A stretch of 64,000 nt of DNA from DATKUC01 sp964553615 (GTDB taxonomy: Bacteria > Spirochaetota > Spirochaetia > DSM-27196 > DATKUC01): NCBI GenBank assembly GCA_964553615.1, contig CAZKMA010000014.1, forward strand, positions 1-64,000, in the 5' to 3' direction. The notes below the pieces were generated by a model. That model did no database searches and was not told the DNA's origin. It saw only the letters and a program-made list of their open reading frames with translations. Each line of letters starts with the position of its first letter. Positions within the stretch are counted from its first letter, which is position 1. A program made the position numbers and the translations under genes. Below, in pieces: positions 1 through 8,434 of the stretch.

Positions 1-392
1 GCAAGGACCATATCGACCTGGTCGTTGATCAGGACCTGCTCGCGGGTCGATGATGTAACCGTTGTGAAAACGAACTTGGACGAATCGCCGAGAATGTAGC
101 GGGTAATCAGCTGGGCCAGCCCCGCGTCGAAACCGCGAATCTTTCCATCCTTCTCGTTGAGCAGAGAAAAGAGGTTCGAAGTCTGGGTGCCACCCAGGCG
201 CAGCACTCCGGCGTTCCTGATCTTCGTTGCCCATGCGCTTGAAGCGATCGTGGCTGCGTCAGCCACCGGGCCGTTTGCGACAATGGCATCGAAGGCCGCC
301 GCATTGATGGCGGTGCCGTCAGCGAACAGCGGTGCCGCCGCGAAGCCGAAGGCAATCAGCGCCACGGCCGACATGAAACGAAATGTTTTCAC
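1..392 (-). CDS. Amino-acid ABC transporter substrate-binding protein, family 3 (partial)
   Basis: The reading frame starts at GTG (390-392), with GGAG just upstream and a sigma-70 promoter in front, and runs off the left edge, so only about 130 N-terminal residues are present. Residues 1-25 form a signal peptide ending near PLFADG. The segment KIRNAGVLRLGG, then GKIRGFDAGLAQLI and INDQVDMVLA, matches the start of periplasmic glutamate/polar amino-acid binding proteins (SBP family 3), in which a GFD motif precedes a QVD motif. The stretch between signal peptide and domain (about 35 residues) is longer than usual. Transport role is inferred from family; the ligand cannot be told from this fragment. 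Confidence 0.8.
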   Translation of the reverse strand, partial: MKTFRFMSAVALIAFGFAAAPLFADGTAINAAAFDAIVANGPVADAATIASSAWATKIRNAGVLRLGGTQTSNLFSLLNEKDGKIRGFDAGLAQLITRYILGDSSKFVFTTVTSSTREQVLINDQVDMVL

Positions 393-422
393 GGTTGCTC
401 CTTTTTTTTTGAGAATTGCATA

Positions 423-451
423 ATTATACAGTGGAAATACTGCACATGCAA
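423..451 (-). promoter_or_regulatory. Sigma-70 promoter of the binding-protein gene
   Basis: On the minus strand TTGCAT (446-451) is followed after 17 bases by a perfect TATAAT (423-428). The predicted start of transcription is near 416, giving a 5' leader of about 25 bases with GGAG before the GTG start. Confidence 0.7.
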
Positions 452-685
452 CTGGGTGTTGCGCGAATGCAGGCTTGTGTGCACGCTGACCCGTGAGGAT
501 GGCTCCCCTATTCTCAACCTTCTTTCAGGGTGGATAAGCCCATGGGCCTGTTTTCTCCGGGGCAGTCTCATCTCCAGTTGAATTTGCTCAACCGCTTGAC
601 TAACATACCAATCATATAGGACATGACAATGAAGTCGTCCATCAAAATTCGGCTCCAGCAACCTCGATGAGAAGGGAGAGAGCTC

Positions 686-2224
686 GTGAAGAGAAAAGGT
701 ACGGATCTTGACGAGATCACGATCGCCGAGCTTCAGGAAGGCATGAAGTCGGGGAAATACACGGCAAGGTCTGTTGCGGAACTCTACCTCGAAAGAATCG
801 AGAAGATAGACAGACATGGCCCGACAGTGAACAGTATCATTGAGCTGAACCCTGACGCACTGAATATAGCGGAGGCGCTTGACCGGGAGCGAAAAGAAAA
901 AGGTGCTCGCGGTCCGTTGCATGGAATACCGGTCGTCATCAAAGACAACATCTCTACTGCAGATAAGATGATGACCACAGCCGGCTCTCTGGCTCTTGCG
1001 GGTTCGAAACCGCGTATGGACTCATTCGTGGTACAGCAACTCAGGAACTCGGGCGCAGTCATCCTCGCGAAAACGAACCTCAGCGAATGGGCCAATATCA
1101 GGTCGAACCACTCAACAAGTGGCTGGAGCGGACGTGGCGGCTTAACGCGGAATCCGTACGCGCTTGACCGCAATACATCGGGGTCAAGCTCAGGATCTGC
1201 AGCAGCCGTTTCTTCAAACCTGACAGCGGTCGCAGTAGGTACGGAGACCGATGGCTCTATCCTCAGCCCGTCTTCCGTAAATGGCGTGGTGGGAATTAAA
1301 CCGACCGTCGGCCTTGTCAGCCGGACGGGCATAGTTCCCATTTCGCATACACAGGACACGGCGGGGCCGATGTGCAGGACAGTCAGCGATGCCGCAACGT
1401 TGCTCGGCGCCATGACTGGTGTCGATCCCGAGGACAAAGCGAGCAGGGCGAGCAAAGGAAAATTCCATAAGGATTATACGAAATTCCTCAACGCCTCCGG
1501 CCTCGAAGGAGCCAGAATAGGTGTCGTTCGCGGTTATTTCGGATTCCTGCCTGAGGTGGACAGGATTATCAATGGATCTCTGGAAGTTCTCAAACAGAAG
1601 GGTGCTATTCTCGTTGATCCCGCAGACATGAAGTCACTTGCAAAGCTGGGCGACGCGGAAGACATTGTCTTTCAATATGAACTCAAGGCCAATATGAAGA
1701 AGTACCTGGACTGGGTCGGCCCGAGCGCTCCAGTGCATTCGTTGAAGGACATAATTGAATTTGATGAAAAACACAGAGACTCCGAGATGAAGTATTTCGG
1801 TCAGGATATTTTCCTGAAGGCCGAGGCAAGGGGTCCGCTGACAGACAAAAAGTACCTTGATGCGCTTGCAAAGTGCCGTCGACTGACCCGAACCGACGGG
1901 ATCGATTTAGTTATGACGAAACACAAGCTCGATGCGTTAGTCGCACCTACCGGCAGCCCTGCATGGATGACAGATTTGGTGGATGGTGATCATTTTCTTG
2001 GAGGCAGCTCGCAGGCTGCTGCAGTGGCCGGTTACCCAAGCATTACGGTCCCGGCAGGATTTGTCTTCGGACTTCCAATCGGGATCTCATTTTTCGGTCG
2101 GGCATGGAGTGAGCCCACACTCATCAAGATTGCGTACGGCTTTGAACAAGCAACGAAAGTAAGAACTCCCCCAGGGTTCCGTAAGACTGCCGACCTTTCC
2201 CAAGTCAGAAGGTCCAGCGTTTAG
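686..2224 (+). CDS. Amidase (amidase signature family)
   Basis: A 512-residue amidase-signature hydrolase of unknown substrate. Around residues 80-85 it has PVVIKDN with the catalytic Lys, and near residues 165-175 the glycine/serine-rich stretch GSSSGSAAAV holding the cis-Ser and nucleophile Ser. The family hydrolyses amides through a Ser-cisSer-Lys triad. Length is normal. The start is GTG with gaagggagag upstream; an in-frame stop at 668-670 rules out a longer protein, and no signal peptide is visible, so it is probably cytoplasmic. It stands alone, so context does not tell whether it acts on amino acid amides, urea-like compounds or other amides. GatA of the tRNA amidotransferase is unlikely because gatB and gatC are not adjacent. 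Confidence 0.88.
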   Translation: MKRKGTDLDEITIAELQEGMKSGKYTARSVAELYLERIEKIDRHGPTVNSIIELNPDALNIAEALDRERKEKGARGPLHGIPVVIKDNISTADKMMTTAGSLALAGSKPRMDSFVVQQLRNSGAVILAKTNLSEWANIRSNHSTSGWSGRGGLTRNPYALDRNTSGSSSGSAAAVSSNLTAVAVGTETDGSILSPSSVNGVVGIKPTVGLVSRTGIVPISHTQDTAGPMCRTVSDAATLLGAMTGVDPEDKASRASKGKFHKDYTKFLNASGLEGARIGVVRGYFGFLPEVDRIINGSLEVLKQKGAILVDPADMKSLAKLGDAEDIVFQYELKANMKKYLDWVGPSAPVHSLKDIIEFDEKHRDSEMKYFGQDIFLKAEARGPLTDKKYLDALAKCRRLTRTDGIDLVMTKHKLDALVAPTGSPAWMTDLVDGDHFLGGSSQAAAVAGYPSITVPAGFVFGLPIGISFFGRAWSEPTLIKIAYGFEQATKVRTPPGFRKTADLSQVRRSSV

Positions 2225-2482
2225 AGGGATGCTTCCGAAAGCTCGCCGGTTTTTCTTCCGTCACGACCGTCGGCCGCTCGAACCGATAGGAAATTGCCCC
2301 CGATCGAAACGCGACATACTCCTCTGGCCATTAGTATAGCCACGAACAGGGATCCAAAGAGATGTCATGGGATAACTCAGCACCTCGCATTCGGGGGTGG
2401 TTTACGTAATCCTTCTGATAGTACCTATGAATATTTATTCGGATACGCGAGTATCAATGCGACCGAGGCACGCGAATAGCTT

Positions 2483-2532
2483 GCGGGGATATTCCGGGCA
2501 ATTGGGTGCTGGTTCAAGTCCAGTTCGCCGCA
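2483..2532 (+). ncRNA. tRNA-like 50-base element without an anticodon arm (possible remnant or short RNA)
   Basis: GCGGGGA (2483-2489) can pair with TCGCCGC (2525-2531) at six of seven positions. It is followed by TA, as at tRNA positions 8-9, and a canonical T-arm GCTGG-TTCAAGT-CCAGT lies at 2508-2524. Only about 18 bases sit where the D-arm and anticodon arm should be, so it cannot be a working tRNA. A strong terminator follows 34 bases later. It may be a decayed tRNA or part of a small RNA. The rest of the 2225-2656 intergenic region holds no gene I can support. Confidence 0.3.
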
Positions 2533-2565
2533 ACTTCCGAAAACGTAATGGTAACCGGAATGAGA

Positions 2566-2594
2566 AGCCGCTCAAGATGAGCGGCTGTTTTCTT
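2566..2594 (+). terminator. Rho-independent terminator
   Basis: A 9-bp stem (2566-2574 with 2578-2586) closes a three-base AGA loop and is followed by GTTTTCTT. Orientation is plus strand, so it would end a transcript crossing the tRNA-like element; it does not suit the minus-strand gene beyond it. Confidence 0.75.
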
Positions 2595-2656
2595 ATTCAC
2601 TCGGCGGGAACACCGGAGACTGACCACGGTTTGGTTTCCACCCGAAGCGGCAAACC

Positions 2657-3181
2657 CTACTTTCCCAGTTTGCCCTTAACATAGCGGTAGAAAGCATCGT
2701 AATCCTTCCCTATTGTCTTGGTTCCGTCGAGCATGGGATTGAATGCGCCGCCGGCAATGAAGGAGGTAATCTGACCGCCTCCGGACCCTGGGGTATTGGT
2801 TGTGGCGCCGGCCTCACGCTCACTGGACTTTGCAATTGCAAGTTCATCGGTTGCCATGAGTTGCTCGGGTGTCAGAATATCATCTTCAATTCGCACAAGG
2901 AGCGTCTCCGCCATGTCCGGCTCCATACGTTTGGTCGCCGCGATTGACTGCATTACATCGTAGACTGATGCGAGCTGTTTCGGCGAAAGGGAAAGTTGCG
3001 GCATCTCCTTCTCCATGGTTTGCAGATATCCGAACATTCTGCCGAGATCGAACACGACCGCCGCTTTCGCCTTTGCGGCTACAACCGCCGGATCATCCGG
3101 CGAGGTCTGCGCCATTGCAGCAATCGGCATCCACGCAAGGATAGCCATTCCCAGTACAAATCGTCCAATTCCGTTTCTCAT
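2657..3181 (-). CDS. Small secreted protein of unknown function at the end of the efflux operon
   Basis: 174 residues. The start is ATG at 3181 with AGGAG upstream; the longer in-frame extension overlaps the permease end and lacks a signal. Residues 1-25 are a clear signal peptide ending AAMAQ, so the protein is periplasmic or outer-membrane facing. The mature part is helical, with LSPKQLASVYDVMQSI and LTPEQLMATDEL segments and a glycine-rich stretch near residue 135. It resembles no family I can name. It follows the MacB-like permease by 35 bases on the same strand and is likely co-transcribed, so an accessory role in the transporter is possible but unproven. Confidence 0.7.
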   Translation of the reverse strand: MRNGIGRFVLGMAILAWMPIAAMAQTSPDDPAVVAAKAKAAVVFDLGRMFGYLQTMEKEMPQLSLSPKQLASVYDVMQSIAATKRMEPDMAETLLVRIEDDILTPEQLMATDELAIAKSSEREAGATTNTPGSGGGQITSFIAGGAFNPMLDGTKTIGKDYDAFYRYVKGKLGK

Positions 3182-3216
3182 ACTTTTCTCCTTTTTCTTT
3201 TGAATACGAGTACGCC

Positions 3217-4443
3217 TTATTCGTAACGAAGCGCTTCTATGGGATCCAGCTTCGACGCACGGTACGCCGGATACCCTCCGAAAAACAGACCAATAACAAC
3301 TGAAAATCCGAAGGCCAGGAATATTGATCCGACAGACACAACGGATGCCATTCCGAGAAATTGCGAGGCTCCCCATGAAGCGAGGAGACCGAAGCCGATG
3401 CCGATGAGTCCACCACCGAGAGACAGGATAATCGCTTCGGTGAGAAACTGGCGGAGGATATCGGTGGATTTTGCTCCCAGCGCCATTCGTACACCAATTT
3501 CCCGGGTACGTTCGGTAACGGACACGAGCATGATATTCATGATGCCGATACCACCAACGATCAGACTGATTGCGGCAATGCTCCCCAGAAGGAGCGTGAA
3601 TGTACCGGTTACGCCCTGAAGTGTGCTTAACAGATCCAGCTGGTTTGAAACGGAAAAATCCGCAACATCCATGTTCGGCAGCCGGTGCGATTTGAGCAGC
3701 GAGTCTTCGATTGCACGCTGCAGGTCACGCATTATTTCAGGGGATGTGGCCTGCACATTGATCATTGCATAGTCGGCGGAGCCTGAAATGTATCGCTGGA
3801 AGGTCGATGCGGGAATCAGTATCTGGGTATCCTGTGTCGACGAACCCTTGTCCTCCATGACTCCGATTACGCGATATCCGGTTCCATTGATGCGAATCTT
3901 CTTTCCGAGTGGATCCACGCCCGCGGCAAACAGGTCCCGGTACACCTGAGCGCCGATTACGGCCACGAGCTTTCGCGATTTTACCTCCTGCTCGTCAAAA
4001 AACTGCCCGTACGCGGGGTGGAAGTTGCGAATGCCCGGATATTCCGTGCCGGTTCCGACAACGGTTGCCGATGTATTCCGGTTCTCGTACTTGATCTGGC
4101 CGGTCGCCGAGCTTTCCGGAGCCGCCGCCACCACATAGGTTGCAGGAAGACCGCGGATGAAACTCAAATCCTCGGCTGAGAGAGTCGGGACTATGCTGGT
4201 CGTGTTGCGGCGGACAAGGCTTGCCCCACGCGGCTGACCCGAATAGACGATGAGGAGATTGGACCCCAGTGATTGAAGACTCGATTCAACAGAGGCCTGC
4301 GCACCGTTTCCCAGCGCGACAAGTGCAATTACCGCACCTACGCCGATCATTACGCCAAGTCCTGTCAGAAAGGATCGCGCCTTGTTCGAAGCAATGCTCC
4401 GCAACGCCATGGCCAGGCTTTCACTGAACTTGAAGAATTTCAT
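3217..4443 (-). CDS. MacB/FtsX-type ABC transporter permease
   Basis: About 408 residues. One transmembrane helix lies near residues 20-45, followed by a large periplasmic MacB-type domain and three C-terminal helices of the FtsX fold, which carry the conserved GGIGIMNIMLVSVTERTREI stretch. The family couples ATP hydrolysis to mechanical transfer of substrate from the periplasm to a TolC-like channel. The ATPase stop and this start overlap as ATGA (4440-4443), with GAGGAG eight bases before, so I prefer this ATG over the GTG nine bases upstream. Neighbours are ATPase, adaptor and outer-membrane channel, giving a complete tripartite pump. Confidence 0.92.
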   Translation of the reverse strand: MKFFKFSESLAMALRSIASNKARSFLTGLGVMIGVGAVIALVALGNGAQASVESSLQSLGSNLLIVYSGQPRGASLVRRNTTSIVPTLSAEDLSFIRGLPATYVVAAAPESSATGQIKYENRNTSATVVGTGTEYPGIRNFHPAYGQFFDEQEVKSRKLVAVIGAQVYRDLFAAGVDPLGKKIRINGTGYRVIGVMEDKGSSTQDTQILIPASTFQRYISGSADYAMINVQATSPEIMRDLQRAIEDSLLKSHRLPNMDVADFSVSNQLDLLSTLQGVTGTFTLLLGSIAAISLIVGGIGIMNIMLVSVTERTREIGVRMALGAKSTDILRQFLTEAIILSLGGGLIGIGFGLLASWGASQFLGMASVVSVGSIFLAFGFSVVIGLFFGGYPAYRASKLDPIEALRYE

Positions 4444-5129
4444 GGGTTCCACTCCTCTACCGGGACGTCGGACAGGATCTTTCCATCCCTGATCTGAACT
4501 ATCCTCCGCCCCTGCCGTGCAACATCCGGATCGTGGGTGACCATTATCAGGGTAACGCCTTCCTGTTGAAGCTCCCGGAAAAGTCCCATTATCTCGGCGC
4601 CGGTCTTCGTATCCAGGGCTCCGGTCGGCTCATCGGCAAGCAGGACCTCAGGCCTGCCGGAGAGAGCGCGTGCAATGGCTACCCTCTGCCGCTGGCCACC
4701 GGACAGCTCGCTCGGCACATGAGTTGCCCTGTCCGCAAGGCCCACCCGTTCGAGCATCTCCATTGCGCGCAGCCGGCGTTCTTTCGGCCCGACGCCTGCA
4801 TAGATGAGCGGCAGCTCAACGTTTTCTACAGCAGAAATGCGGGGGAGAAGGTTGAACGTCTGAAAGACGAATCCAATATGCCGATTGCGAATCTCGGCCA
4901 GCCGATTTTTCGGCAGGCCGGCAACCGATTCCTCGGACAGACGATACTCTCCGCCGCTGGGAGAATCGAGACATCCAATGATGTTCATGAGTGTCGATTT
5001 ACCAGAACCACTTGGTCCGACAATGGAGACAAACTCGCCTTTTCCGATTGAAAGGTTGATTTCGTCGATTGCCTTGACCAACGTCGGGCCCATCTGGTAA
5101 TGCCTGCTTATCCCTTCGAGACTGATCAC
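4440..5129 (-). CDS. MacB/LolD-type ABC transporter ATP-binding protein
   Basis: 229 residues, a single nucleotide-binding domain. Walker A is GPSGSGKST (about residues 39-47), the signature is LSGGQRQR, Walker B is VLLADEPTG, and the switch histidine follows in IMVTHD. This length and sequence fit the MacB/LolD subgroup. The GTG start overlaps the TGA stop of the adaptor gene (GTGA), so translation is probably coupled. It would power the adjacent permease at the inner membrane. Confidence 0.94.
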   Translation of the reverse strand: MISLEGISRHYQMGPTLVKAIDEINLSIGKGEFVSIVGPSGSGKSTLMNIIGCLDSPSGGEYRLSEESVAGLPKNRLAEIRNRHIGFVFQTFNLLPRISAVENVELPLIYAGVGPKERRLRAMEMLERVGLADRATHVPSELSGGQRQRVAIARALSGRPEVLLADEPTGALDTKTGAEIMGLFRELQQEGVTLIMVTHDPDVARQGRRIVQIRDGKILSDVPVEEWNP

Positions 5130-6313
5130 TTTGTCCCTCCCGAACCGGGAATGGTGATGGGCACAACCGAGGTACCGACGGTGCTCTGCGTGGATCCCAG
5201 ATCCAACCCCGCGCTCGATGGAACCAGTACCATCTCTCCCTCAACCAATCCGCTCAGCACTACAATGCTTGTTCCGTTGTCGGCACCTGTTTCCACCCGC
5301 TTCGTCTGCGTTTCTCCCTGGTTCTGGACTTTGATATAGCTTCTTCCCCGGACAGCGGAGACCGCCGCACTCGGCACCGTGATGCCCTTGTCGGATCGGA
5401 TCAGGATTGAAATGTCGGTTGACATGCCCGGTTTGAGTCGTTCGTCACGATTTGGCAGGACTGTATAAACTTTGAATATTGGAATATTGTTTACGATCTG
5501 TGCCGCCTTGCTTACGCGCTCTACGGTGGACTGCAGAACTTCCTTTCCGAGCGTGTCGCTCGTTACCGTGACAGGGAGCCCTGAGGTGACCTTGCCAATG
5601 TCATATTCATCTACCTCCGCATTCAGTCGGAGGCGGCTTATGTCGGCAACGGTCAGAAGCGCACCACCTCTGGCGACCAGATCCCCCGGATTCAGATTCC
5701 CGGAAAGCACCACCCCATCTATCGGAGCACGCACCGATGTTGCATTGAGATCGTTCTGGGCGGTCTCCAGCGCCAATGCAGCCTGAGCCACCACAATATC
5801 CGCAAGCTCAAGACTGCGCTTTGCGGAGGTAACCGCATCGGATGCCGCACGGACCAGATCCTGCGGCACCGCGCCGGTTTTCAACAACGTTTCCTTATCA
5901 CCAAGATCCTTGACCGCCATGGCCAGTGCGTCCGCCGCCTTGTCACGGTTGACCCGTGACTGAGCACGGGCAAGCTCGGCTGAGCGAACCGCTTTCTGCT
6001 GATCTCCCTGATCAAATCGAACGAGCACCTCTCCCTTCTTGATTGACGCCCCTTCGGGCACTGCAAAGGTAACGACACCCTCAATAGTTGAGCGTACTGT
6101 CTGAGTAAGGTAGGGCTCGACAACGGCCGGCGCCTCGACCACCACGGAAACACTGCCCGCCTTTGCGGCGACGGCCGTAAACTGACTCTGGGAAGTCGAT
6201 GTTGTCTGTGTAGTCTCTTTGCTCCCACACCCTGTCATGACAACGAGGACTGTTGAAAGTGCGATGCCAAATAGCAGGAGCCCCACCCTGGACCGACTGT
6301 TCTTCATATTCAT
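5126..6313 (-). CDS. HlyD/MacA-family periplasmic adaptor (membrane fusion lipoprotein)
   Basis: 395 residues. The N-terminus has a lipoprotein signal ending VVMTGCGS, so it is probably lipid-anchored. A biotinyl-lipoyl-like half (PEGASIKKGEVLVRFD) leads into a long coiled coil (about residues 100-190) and back to the second lipoyl half (VRAPIDGVVL), then beta-barrel segments, as in RND/MacA adaptors. It sits between the TolC-like and ATPase genes and would bridge the inner-membrane permease to the outer-membrane channel. GGAG lies 10 bases before the first ATG. Confidence 0.92.
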   Translation of the reverse strand: MNMKNSRSRVGLLLFGIALSTVLVVMTGCGSKETTQTTSTSQSQFTAVAAKAGSVSVVVEAPAVVEPYLTQTVRSTIEGVVTFAVPEGASIKKGEVLVRFDQGDQQKAVRSAELARAQSRVNRDKAADALAMAVKDLGDKETLLKTGAVPQDLVRAASDAVTSAKRSLELADIVVAQAALALETAQNDLNATSVRAPIDGVVLSGNLNPGDLVARGGALLTVADISRLRLNAEVDEYDIGKVTSGLPVTVTSDTLGKEVLQSTVERVSKAAQIVNNIPIFKVYTVLPNRDERLKPGMSTDISILIRSDKGITVPSAAVSAVRGRSYIKVQNQGETQTKRVETGADNGTSIVVLSGLVEGEMVLVPSSAGLDLGSTQSTVGTSVVPITIPGSGGTK

Positions 6314-6315
6314 CG

Positions 6316-7704
6316 TTATTTTTCTCCTTTTTTGATCTCGGGCACGACGCTTGTCAGATACCCGGCTATGTTGGCCGCGCTCAACAGCTTGATTCGCTCC
6401 GCAGACTCCGCTGCGAGCAGGGAAAACTCTGCGCGTTTGAGAAGTGCCGTTGCCTGAGGAACCTCATAGTCGCTCGCAAGCCCAAGGGTTCGACGAGATG
6501 TCACAATGGCACTGTTCTTCTCGGCGCGGGAAAGCCCGTCTCTGGCCTGCCGGGTCTCCTGAGTCGCTGCGAGCCACTCCTGATAACGGCTTCTGATCTC
6601 GAGTTCCAGCGACCGGCGCAGGAGGTCGAGTTTCTGTGCGTCCTGCGCCCGTTGAACCTGCAGGGTCGCCGACTCGAGACTGTTTCCCTTCGCGCCACCG
6701 AAGGAGAGCGAGAATCCCACTCCTATATTCCAGGTATCACTCAAATTGGCCGCGTTGTTGCCCGGGATTGATCCGCTGGAATAGAGGGGAAATGAATACG
6801 CGGCACTCAATTGGGGCTGTTGGATGAGATAGGCAAGAGATACACTGTGATCTGCAGCGCCCCCGAAAACCTGCAGCGTCGTAGTCAGATCGGGGCGGCC
6901 GAGGATCGCAATCTGCGCTTCTATTCCGTCCATACCGGAACGAATGGCATTCAAGTCCGGATTTCCAACCACCGCACGATTAATCAACTCCGGTGGGAGC
7001 GGCAGATCGCGCAAAACCTTCGATGCCGGATCCAAATCCAGGTTCGGCGTATCCGGCGTGAACGGAAGCTGTACCTGATCGGCGAGTTTCAACCATGTCA
7101 GACGACGTGAAAGCTCGCCCTGCGTCGATGCGGTCTCTTTCCTGCGCAAATCGTCATTCGCCGTCGTGAGCTCTACAAGCGACACTTTTCCTGCCTGGAA
7201 CTGACTCTCAAGCGCTGCCGCATAGGTTCGCGCACCTTCGAGTTCCGCCTGCAGGACCTCCTGCTCCCTCTGCACCAACCATGCCTGGACGAAAAGTCCG
7301 TACACTTCGACGTATGCATTGTCTCTCGCCTGTACAAGCTTCTGTTCGGCAGTCCGCAGGTTCTCTGCTGCCTGCCTGAGCTGAAGTTGCGCCGAATCCG
7401 AAAGCCCGACCGGTATCTTTGCCGTAATGGTTGCGCCGATGTCGGTCTGTTCAGGAAACGCGGCAACAAACTCCGTAGTGGCCTTCGCCTGTGGCGCAAT
7501 CGCGAGTGAGAAATCGCCTGCGAAACCGAGTCTGTTCAGGTTCGTGCGTGCTTCATCTACTGCGAGTTCAGCTGATCGGACACCACTTGTCTGATCAATC
7601 CGGTTCAGCACATCCTTCAGGGGAAGGGCAAAAGCGGCCACCTGGACTACCATCATAAGACCGGCCACAAGCAGTGTCCGGTGAACATACTTCGAACTGC
7701 TCAT
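6316..7704 (-). CDS. TolC-family outer membrane efflux protein
   Basis: About 462 residues from ATG 7704, which has AAGGAGAT eight bases before it; the open frame extends upstream but without a signal peptide. Residues 1-25 form a signal sequence (AGLMMVVQVAAFALP). The mature protein has the two-fold repeated long helices of TolC-type channels, with an amphipathic beta region around the middle (residues 300-340). It is the first gene of the efflux operon and ends two bases before the adaptor gene. A sigma-54 promoter and three 10-bp repeats lie upstream. Confidence 0.9.
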   Translation of the reverse strand: MSSSKYVHRTLLVAGLMMVVQVAAFALPLKDVLNRIDQTSGVRSAELAVDEARTNLNRLGFAGDFSLAIAPQAKATTEFVAAFPEQTDIGATITAKIPVGLSDSAQLQLRQAAENLRTAEQKLVQARDNAYVEVYGLFVQAWLVQREQEVLQAELEGARTYAAALESQFQAGKVSLVELTTANDDLRRKETASTQGELSRRLTWLKLADQVQLPFTPDTPNLDLDPASKVLRDLPLPPELINRAVVGNPDLNAIRSGMDGIEAQIAILGRPDLTTTLQVFGGAADHSVSLAYLIQQPQLSAAYSFPLYSSGSIPGNNAANLSDTWNIGVGFSLSFGGAKGNSLESATLQVQRAQDAQKLDLLRRSLELEIRSRYQEWLAATQETRQARDGLSRAEKNSAIVTSRRTLGLASDYEVPQATALLKRAEFSLLAAESAERIKLLSAANIAGYLTSVVPEIKKGEK

Positions 7705-7786
7705 CCTATCTCCTTTTCTGATACGAGAAATCCGGAAATTGCGCGAATGTCGTCCGCTGTTGCCGACGAATACAACGTGCTGCGAG

Positions 7787-7817
7787 ACTTTTGGCGACTT
7801 TTGGCGACTTTTAGCCG
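7787..7817 (-). repeat. Three tandem 10-bp repeats in the leader of the efflux operon
   Basis: The plus strand reads GACTTTTGGC repeated, with a slightly changed third copy (GACTTTTAGC). The period of 10 bases is close to one helical turn. It lies between the sigma-54 promoter and the tolC-like start. It could bind a regulator or just be slippage. Confidence 0.55.
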
Positions 7818-7873
7818 GCACTTCGGATCTGTCGCAATATGAATAATTCCGTACATATAGCACAAACTATATT

Positions 7874-7888
7874 GCAATAAGCGTGCCA
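7874..7888 (-). promoter_or_regulatory. Sigma-54 promoter of the tripartite efflux operon
   Basis: The minus strand reads TGGCAC-GCTTA-TTGC, an exact match to the -24/-12 consensus TGGCAC-N5-TTGC. The expected transcription start is about 12 bases beyond the GC of the -12 element, near 7863, leaving a leader of about 160 bases before the tolC-like ATG. Sigma-54 promoters need an AAA+ activator; none is encoded in this window. Confidence 0.75.
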
Positions 7889-8096
7889 GGTTTGGACTTG
7901 GAGCAGTGCGGGTTCCGATGTGGCGTCTGCATGCCTGGAAAGGTCTGCAGAACGGACAACTGAGCGAAGAGATCTGCATGCATACAGAAAGCTCAACGGA
8001 AAGGCGGGTATTTTTTGCTCAACCGAGGTGGAGATGGGTGATAATTACCCTTACTGCAAGAACGACAAAGGGTGTCGGGACGGCCGGAGATATCGT

Positions 8097-8384
8097 TCAG
8101 GCGGTGAAGATCATTGCCCGCGTGGATTCGACTGGTCTCGACATAGATCTGCGGAGCATCCGGTTTGCGGGCCAGTGGCTCAGGTTGGGATCAAGATCGG
8201 CGATCTTGTCAGCGCTGCCGGCGTTGTCCAGCTCATCACGCATCGCCTGGTCGATCAACGCATTGCCAGGCAGCATGAGGATGCCGTTCTTACCGGTCGG
8301 ATCTTCCGGGCCTTTTTGGTCCTTCAGTCTCTCCTGCAATTCCGCTCGAGTAGGAGGGTAGGTCTGAGATCCGGAACGTGTTGT
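8097..8384 (-). pseudogene. Short open frame without start codon, possible gene remnant
   Basis: An open stretch of 95 codons ends with TGA at 8097 and begins after a stop at 8385-8387, without a convincing start or ribosome site; an ATG in another frame at 8388 reads only 32 codons. The product would contain TYPPTRAELQERLKDQ and a soluble, charged body. I do not recognise it. The pattern of a start in one frame and protein-like sequence in another suggests a frameshifted remnant, but chance is possible. The rest of 7889-8434 holds no gene I can support. Confidence 0.25.
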
Positions 8385-8434
8385 TCATTTTCTTCGTTGC
8401 AAAATTCGCCGCATGGCAATGACATGACAATGGA

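Noticed and set aside
596..630. TTGACT as a -35 for the amidase gene
   Set aside because: No acceptable -10 lies 16-18 bases downstream; TATAGG is too near and GACAAT too far.
784..1455. 223-codon open frame antisense to the amidase gene
   Set aside because: It lies wholly within the amidase gene and has no ribosome site or recognisable motif; it is a shadow of GC-biased third positions.
2459..2532. A 74-base full tRNA ending at the T-arm
   Set aside because: The acceptor stem has two mismatches, position 8 is not T and no anticodon stem can be formed.
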